This document shows positions 45,462 to 49,975 of a stretch of DNA of 49,975 nucleotides, one piece after another. This DNA is from Candidatus Bathycorpusculum termitum (lineage in GTDB: Archaea > Thermoproteota > Bathyarchaeia > Bathyarchaeales > Bathycorpusculaceae). The notes below the pieces were generated by a model. It was not told the origin of the DNA. It did no database searches and worked only from the letters and a program-made list of their open reading frames with translations. Position numbers and translations under genes: made by a program. Every line of letters begins with the position of its first letter. Positions within the stretch are counted from its first letter, which is position 1. Location of the stretch: positions 1-49,975 of the forward strand of contig JAIRTW010000022.1 in the NCBI GenBank assembly GCA_031254875.1. Reading direction: 5' to 3'.

Positions 45462-46734
45462 ACTCAGTTTAGCGAATGATTTCAACAATGTTGAATGTGC
45501 ACTTGATAAGATAGACTGGGGTTTTACTTCTATTAGAACATATGAAAATCAAGGGTTGTATCCATTTGATTGCCGTAAACATCATTGGTATCCAGCAACA
45601 TTTATTCCAGCTATTCCATTTACACTTATAGAAATTTTAACTCAGCCCCAAGCAACCATTTATGACCCATTTTCGGGAATTGGAACAACTTATTTCCAAG
45701 CCTTATTACTCAGCCGCAAACCGTTTGCCACTGAAAACTGCACGGTTGCCGCAGAATTTACGAAATCGATGTTCTTATTATTCGATCCTGGATTAGACCA
45801 TTTAACTGTTGCTAACGAAATTTGTCGTGAAACTGAGAATTTTGATTCTCAGAAAATATATCCGGACGAGATACGTAAAACCAGTGACTTTACGGTTCTG
45901 ATAGATGAGCTTTCGTACTGGTATACTCCCAATGTTTTGAATAAGCTGGCCTATCTTTTCCTTCTGGAAAAAAAAGAGAAGGATATGTATAAAAAGGCGG
46001 CAATGCGCATAACCATTTCTGCGATATTGAGAACAACCTGTTGTCAAGATCGAGGTTGGGGTTGTATCGCAGATAACATGAAACCAAACGAAGCGCAAAA
46101 AAAAGATGCCGATAATGTAGATGCAATCAGAATATTTCAGAATCATGTTAAAAGGCTATTAAGCGATGTAGGTAACCATCTAAAGTTTGTATCTGATGAC
46201 TACAGAGTGGTTTACAAAGAAGTTACAAGCAAAAAAACAATTTTTCAAGCTGATAATCGCGATTTTAATGAAATAGCTGATAATTCAATTGATTTGGTGG
46301 TAACATCGCCTACTTATCCTAACATGACGGATTATGTTAAATCACAACGGCTTTCGTATTATTGGTTAGGTCTTAGTTTAACAAAGGATAATGCCGATGG
46401 TCTCAGGGAAATTGGTGCACGCAGAAAACGGGGAATGAAAGATTCAATTTCTAACTATGTTGATGACATGAAGAAAACGAATGAAAAACTCGCTAGAACG
46501 GTCTCTGAAGGCGGTTATGTTTGTTTTGTGTTGCCTGAGTTCGGCAATTTTAATCAAAATGATGTGGAAAGAAAAGGATCCATTCAGCAGGTAATTAGCA
46601 ATTTTAGCACTCTTCTTTCCAAAGAAAAAGAGATTGAACGAATAGTTCCTGCAGGCAGGAAATCTCATAACATTAAATGGGCAACTCTTGAAAAAGAAAA
46701 AATTTACATATTTAGAAAAAATAAGAAGGTATAA
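45451..46734 (+). CDS. Operon gene D: DNA methyltransferase-like protein with anomalous start
   Basis: The S-adenosylmethionine motif DPFSGIGTT and the preceding WGFTSIRTYENQGLYPFDCR...WYPATFIPAIP match methyltransferases with an HPYPAKFIP lead-in. The catalytic motif reads TSPTYPN instead of TSPPY, followed by DYVKSQRLSYYWLGL, as in that family. The order, motif I then about 200 residues then motif IV, is kept. The conserved lead-in lies upstream of the first usual start (TTG at 45556), yet no ATG, GTG or TTG opens this frame. The strong AGGAGG serves an ATG at 45447 that stops after MYTE; one extra base separates it from this frame. An ATA at 45451 is the only near-start. A frameshift, an assembly error or an unusual start is needed. 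Confidence 0.8.
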   Translation: MQSKLSLANDFNNVECALDKIDWGFTSIRTYENQGLYPFDCRKHHWYPATFIPAIPFTLIEILTQPQATIYDPFSGIGTTYFQALLLSRKPFATENCTVAAEFTKSMFLLFDPGLDHLTVANEICRETENFDSQKIYPDEIRKTSDFTVLIDELSYWYTPNVLNKLAYLFLLEKKEKDMYKKAAMRITISAILRTTCCQDRGWGCIADNMKPNEAQKKDADNVDAIRIFQNHVKRLLSDVGNHLKFVSDDYRVVYKEVTSKKTIFQADNRDFNEIADNSIDLVVTSPTYPNMTDYVKSQRLSYYWLGLSLTKDNADGLREIGARRKRGMKDSISNYVDDMKKTNEKLARTVSEGGYVCFVLPEFGNFNQNDVERKGSIQQVISNFSTLLSKEKEIERIVPAGRKSHNIKWATLEKEKIYIFRKNKKV

Positions 46735-46736
46735 AG

Positions 46737-47885
46737 TTGGACTATAAAGGACTTGTAATTACCGGAACAAGTGGTTCAGGGAAAAGCACACTTGCTAGAC
46801 ACTTAACAGATACAACTGACTCATTCCAAATAGTTAAACCAGTCACAACTCGAAGTAAACGTGATGATGACGAACCTGATTTCTATGAATACATAGACAA
46901 AAACGCCTTTCATGAACTAAAAAATGACTTACTTGTTAGTGCTACGTACAGGACTGATTTTTATGGTATAACTCGCAAAGCGTTCCAAGAAGTAATCGAC
47001 TCAAAGAAGATACCCATATTAATAATTGCGCCTTCTTCAGATGTATCCGAAGAAAACAATTTTCTTTCCTTTTTCATTGATTTGTCAGATGAGCATTTAG
47101 ATGGAAGATTGAAAACAAGGATGACAAATATAACAGAAGAGGATCGTTTGCAAAGAAAAACAGATCGCAAGCTATCGACAAAATTTACATATAGTATCCT
47201 CAACGTTGATTCAACTAAAACAGCCAATCTTATAAAAGAGTTATGGGGTAATAGAAATTCAGGTGGACTATTACCACATCACATTATCACGCACATGATA
47301 GAGTGTGGAATGCTTCTTGATAACGTTAAGAATTTTGAAAATGTTAAGAGTGCGTCTTATGACCTGACCCTTGGCGATGAGTACTACTCACGTGGCCAAA
47401 TAAGCACACTAACATCAAAAAAACCATTTATCAGAATTGACCCCTATGACTACGCTATTGTCACAAGTGCTGAAGACGCTAATTTGCCAAGCGACATTGC
47501 CGCAAAATTTGGGCTTACCGTTGGGTTATTTTGCCAGGGCGTAATTTTGTCAAATGGTCCTCAGGTGGATCCTGGATTTAGAGGAAAACTCTTCTGTCTC
47601 CTTTTCAATACTTCTAACGCACCTGTGATATTAAAACGAGGCGAACATCATGCCACAATAGAATTTAATAAACTCTTAGAACCCGCCCGTCCATATGAAG
47701 GAAAATACCAAGGGAAGAAAGAAATCATTAACTATCTTCCATCGAACACTCTCAGAGGAGCGATAAACGAATTAAAAGAAGAACTGGAAGGTGTAAAATC
47801 GGAAAGCCGAAGAATTAATGCCAACGTACTAGGGATAGTTTCGGTGTTTCTTGCAATTCTGGGAGTATTACTTACATTACGGTAG
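46737..47885 (+). CDS. Operon gene E: guanylate-kinase-like / dCTP-deaminase-like fusion with membrane anchor
   Basis: Residues 1-170 resemble guanylate kinase: P-loop GTSGSGKST (10-18), the GMP-site motif VTTRSKRDDDEPDF, then YEYI and TDFYGI. Residues 180-315 resemble the dCTP-deaminase/dUTPase fold: SYDLTLGDEYY (207-216), GPQVDPGFRG (274-283) and LLFNTSNAPVILKRGEH. By eye the catalytic Glu of E. coli Dcd corresponds to L288, and the RSS motif is missing, so this domain may sense or bind nucleotides rather than deaminate. A coiled-coil stretch (342-361) leads to a tail anchor (364-381). The start is TTG, three bases after gene D, with AAGGT upstream. AvcD-type defence proteins likewise join a P-loop domain to a deaminase, but with a different deaminase fold. 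Confidence 0.86.
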   Translation: MDYKGLVITGTSGSGKSTLARHLTDTTDSFQIVKPVTTRSKRDDDEPDFYEYIDKNAFHELKNDLLVSATYRTDFYGITRKAFQEVIDSKKIPILIIAPSSDVSEENNFLSFFIDLSDEHLDGRLKTRMTNITEEDRLQRKTDRKLSTKFTYSILNVDSTKTANLIKELWGNRNSGGLLPHHIITHMIECGMLLDNVKNFENVKSASYDLTLGDEYYSRGQISTLTSKKPFIRIDPYDYAIVTSAEDANLPSDIAAKFGLTVGLFCQGVILSNGPQVDPGFRGKLFCLLFNTSNAPVILKRGEHHATIEFNKLLEPARPYEGKYQGKKEIINYLPSNTLRGAINELKEELEGVKSESRRINANVLGIVSVFLAILGVLLTLR

Positions 47886-48010
47886 AATATTAAAAGGCAA
47901 AAAACGGGTTTCGTATTAATCGAGATTGATTGTGTTTGTTGAGCATTAGTAAAGCTCAATGCTGATGTAGGTTCAGTCAGGTCCGCATTGATTTGTCATT
48001 TTTGTTTTTA

Positions 48011-48093
48011 TATATCGGTAAAGTATTTAAATAACATCAATTACCGATATATCGGTACAGATTCATAAGAAAACATTTACCGACATACTAAGG
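48011..48093 (+). promoter_or_regulatory. Promoter and operator of the AbiEi-like gene
   Basis: A perfect palindrome TACCGATATATCGGTA (48042-48057) is flanked by half-sites TATATCGGTA (48011-48020) and TACCGA (48078-48083). A TATA box (ATTTAAAT, 48025-48032) lies between them, and AAGG (48090-48093) precedes the ATG at 48102. AbiEi antitoxins are known to repress their own promoter at inverted repeats, so these are probable operator sites. Confidence 0.6.
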
Positions 48094-48316
48094 CGAACAT
48101 CATGAAGAGCAGAGGTACACATCGTGAACGTATAATTAGAACTCTTCTAGTGGAACCAAACAGCACCCTCACAAAATACAAACTTGCTAAAAAAGCAGAA
48201 ACCTCCTTCCCATGGACACACGAATTCCTAAACAAACTCCAAACCCAAAACCTAACCAAAAACACCCAAGTCACAAACTACTCGGGACTCATCAACTACT
48301 GGCTACAAGTGAACTA

Positions 48317-48845
48317 CTCACCCCTTCCGGGGTGAGCATCCACTGATTTTAAGATCGGTTGATGTAGTCTTCGATTTTTGCACTAGTCACAACGCCAGCA
48401 GTACGAACAGCATACCCTTCAGACCATAAGTGTCCACCTCAAAGGTGTAGCTTAATCTGCGGAAACTCCAAAAACAGCAAACGCGCAAGAATTAGACTTC
48501 AAAACACAAACAATATCAGGAATACATACTTTCGGCTTAGCAGACACAAACACATGCACATGATCACCATCATGAACACGAGCAGTCAACAGCGTATATC
48601 CATGGTTTTCAGCAATCATTTTAAGTACCTCCAGCAACCTAACCTCAACTGAGCCTACCAAAACCTTGCGTCGGTATTTAGTGGCCCAGATAAGGTGGTA
48701 GTTGGCTTGGAAAGCACAAGACCGAGTCTTATCCAATCTATCACCTCCCTTATCTAATGGTAACAAAAACTACAAATAGGACACTAAATAGAACTAACGC
48801 ATTCATCCTGCCGCTACCGCGGCAGGTATTCTGCTATGCTTTTTA
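48317..48845 (-). mobile_element. IS200/IS605-family element, tnpA only, degraded (529 bases)
   Basis: The element has the expected end hairpins, CTCACCCCTTCCGGGGTGAG at 48317-48336 and CCTGCCGCTACCGCGGCAGG at 48807-48826, and a single tnpA reading leftward. Its limits are set by restoration of the host gene; they are uncertain by two bases because TA occurs at both junctions. There is no target duplication beyond that, as expected for this single-strand transposing family. The host gene was otherwise uninterrupted. The transposase is broken, so the copy cannot move by itself. Confidence 0.88.
48349..48736 (-). pseudogene. tnpA: Degraded IS200-type transposase
   Basis: TnpA of this family is a small HUH (Y1) transposase acting on single-stranded DNA. 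The HUH centre is seen in GDHVHVFV, and the catalytic Tyr in AKIEDYINRS. The sequence CAFQANYHLIWATKYRRKVL is typical. A frameshift lies between about 48472 and 48490, after LKSNSCA, and an in-frame TGA at 48439-48441 replaces the expected Trp in HL-W-GGHLW. The likely start is the TTG at 48736 after GGAGGTGAT. Confidence 0.9.
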
Positions 48846-49238
48846 TAAAAACCAAACCAGAAAAAAAGAGTACATGCACAAAAACGCCTTAGACCTAATT
48901 CAAACAAGCAAACTCCCCTATACCCTCACCACTTATCAGGCAGAAAACCTTGTCCAACACTACCTCTTCCCCACACGCATAGACCTATACATAAAAAGAG
49001 ACGACGTAACTAAATGGCATGAAGAATTAACTACTGACGGGTTAGTTGGTAAAGGCAACCTAAGACTCCTAATAGCAGATGAACATATCTTCTACGGAGC
49101 ATTTAAACGCCAAAACCTAACCGTTGTAAGCATTGCACAGTTAATTGTTGACCTGCTACAAGAAGGCGGTGTATGCATTGAAGCCGCTGAAAAACTCATA
49201 AACAAAATGGAACAACAGGCCACATGAATTAACTATAC

Positions 49239-49421
49239 GTGAAAAAAAGAGTTTCACCAATTTTAGACCCAAAGATACCGCCCAACCCCAAGCATATCGC
49301 CCTAAACACCGAAATTCACAGATTGATTGTGAAAGGCAACAAGACATACCAAACAATAGTCAAGGGATCACTCGGATGTTATTCCTCATCAGTGTTCTCA
49401 AAATCGTTGGCATCCACATGA
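49239..49421 (+). CDS. Possible short gene or remnant after the AbiEi-like gene
   Basis: A GTG start opens a frame beginning KKRVSPILDPKIPPNPKHIA that overlaps the end of the convergent YhcG-type gene. The first 45 residues look protein-like; the last 15 lie in the opposite gene. Its place, 12 bases after the antitoxin-like gene, is where an AbiEii toxin gene would begin, but I see no nucleotidyltransferase motif. It may be a truncated relic. Confidence 0.25.
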   Translation: MKKRVSPILDPKIPPNPKHIALNTEIHRLIVKGNKTYQTIVKGSLGCYSSSVFSKSLAST

Positions 49422-49975
49422 GCAAGTTCTTTTAACTCACGTAGTTTTTCGGTGAGTAACGCCTTGTTTGGTAAATGAAGCTGATAATCAGCCACAAGTG
49501 CAGGCGAGAGGCTTCGGCTCAAAGCGTATTCGACAACCGTATCATCCTTTCCTGTACAAAGAATCAAACCAACACTTGGATTCTCATTTGGTTTGCGAAC
49601 ATCACGATCAAGGGCTTCAAGATAAAATTCTAACTGACCAAGATGCTCAGGTTTGAAATCCGTTACCTTTAGCTCAACAGCCACAAGACAGGTCAACACA
49701 CGATTATAAAACAACAAATCAATATGAAAGTCCGTATTTCCCACCTGAACACGGTATTCCTCACCAACAAAAGCAAAGTCTTTACCAAACTCTAAAATGA
49801 AGTCACGCAGATTAGCGATTATGGCTTTTCGCAGTTCTTTTTCTTTATGGTTTTCAGGAATATCAAGGAACTCCAAAACGTAACTATCACGAAGAGCAGA
49901 CAATCCCGTGTTCTTTTCAAAAAACAACTTATTGCGCTCATCAGAAATCATTGTACGCTCAAAGAGCATACTGTC
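49379..49975 (-). CDS. YhcG/DUF1016-type PDDEXK nuclease, C-terminal part (cut by right edge)
   Basis: The frame is open to the right edge, so the N-terminal DUF1016 part lies outside the window. The visible part begins near DSMLFERTMISDERNK and has SYVLEFLDIPE, then FAFVGEEYRVQVGNTDFHIDLLFYNRVLTCLVAVELKV. The Asp of HIDLLFY and the E-x-K of VELKV form the PDDEXK nuclease core. Later GLILCTGKDDTVVEYALS is also typical. Full family members have about 350 residues. They occur in defence and mobile-element regions and are thought to act on DNA, but their exact role is unsettled. Confidence 0.92.
   Translation of the reverse strand, partial: DSMLFERTMISDERNKLFFEKNTGLSALRDSYVLEFLDIPENHKEKELRKAIIANLRDFILEFGKDFAFVGEEYRVQVGNTDFHIDLLFYNRVLTCLVAVELKVTDFKPEHLGQLEFYLEALDRDVRKPNENPSVGLILCTGKDDTVVEYALSRSLSPALVADYQLHLPNKALLTEKLRELKELAHVDANDFENTDEE

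Larger units (their letters stand above)
48102..49227 (+). pseudogene. AbiEi-like antitoxin/regulator gene split by an IS200-type element
   Basis: The 5' part (48102-48316) encodes a winged-helix-like start: RERIIRTLLVEPNSTLTKYKLAKKAE...FLNKLQ. The 3' part (48846-49227) encodes EYMHKNALDLIQTSKLPYTLTTYQAENLV...RIDLYIKRDDVTKWHEEL...GNLRLLIADEHIFYG...VVSIAQLIVDLLQEGG...AAEKLINKM, which resembles the C-terminal domain of type IV AbiEi antitoxins. Deleting 48317-48845 joins them in frame at VNY-KNQTRKK and restores 198 residues with no stop. No complete AbiEii toxin gene follows; the frame at 49239 may be a remnant. The operator upstream is intact, so a truncated N-terminal protein that still binds DNA could be made. 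Confidence 0.8.

Noticed and set aside
1-49975. tRNA genes
   Set aside because: I looked for TTC-x-A-type T-loops with flanking stems; the few GTTCGA and GTTCAA occurrences lie in coding sequence or lack a matching acceptor stem.

Overview
The window looks archaeal and most resembles the Bathyarchaeia (Thermoproteota), possibly a gut-associated lineage. Supporting signs are TATA-box promoters about 25-50 bases ahead of genes, frequent TTG/GTG starts, one likely leaderless gene, two DUF996 membrane proteins, a PRC-barrel protein, a one-finger C2H2 mini-protein and a 62-residue conserved archaeal protein type. The lineage is inferred by eye. No rRNA, tRNA or CRISPR array was recognised.

Layout. 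(1) 1-10763: one giant leftward gene for a secreted adhesin-like beta-helix protein, at least 3,587 codons and cut by the left edge, built from three super-modules of NNTA/GGGxYN repeats with InlB-type repeats after the third. (2) 11.0-22.2 kb: ordinary cellular genes: a MacB/LolD-FtsX type exporter, Nudix, DUF996 with zinc ribbon, PRC-barrel, HIT, DUF59/SufT-like, two ABC-2 exporter pairs and two very small conserved proteins. (3) 22.2-36.8 kb: accessory region with a candidate pseudoknotted RNA, two paralogous secreted glycosidase-like proteins, a secreted serpin, an AAA/DUF4143 ATPase, a pair of ~225-base direct repeats, a BRO-family gene broken by an 87-base MITE, a cluster of unexplained intergenic repeats, another ABC-2 pair, a second DUF996 protein and an 871-residue surface protein. 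(4) 37.1-50 kb: a defence-type island: bacterial-style sbcD-sbcC, a tightly packed five-gene operon, an AbiEi-like antitoxin gene split by an IS200-type element, and a partial YhcG/DUF1016-type nuclease.

The best candidate for an undescribed system is the operon at 42045-47885. It encodes a small membrane protein with an extracellular domain, a Cys-rich FAD-dependent oxidoreductase, a SAMHD1/dGTPase-like HD phosphohydrolase, a DNA-methyltransferase-like protein with an altered SPTY motif and no normal in-frame start, and a fusion of guanylate-kinase-like P-loop domain, divergent dCTP-deaminase/dUTPase-like domain and C-terminal membrane anchor. The genes overlap or lie within 4 bases. Nucleotide-directed enzymes beside a methyltransferase suggest antiviral dNTP control or nucleic-acid modification, but this is inference from domains and context.

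Several disruptions can be reconstructed to the base. Removing 87+4 bases restores a 283-residue BRO protein, and removing 529 bases restores a 198-residue AbiEi-like protein. This marks the right half of the window as recently active for small mobile elements.
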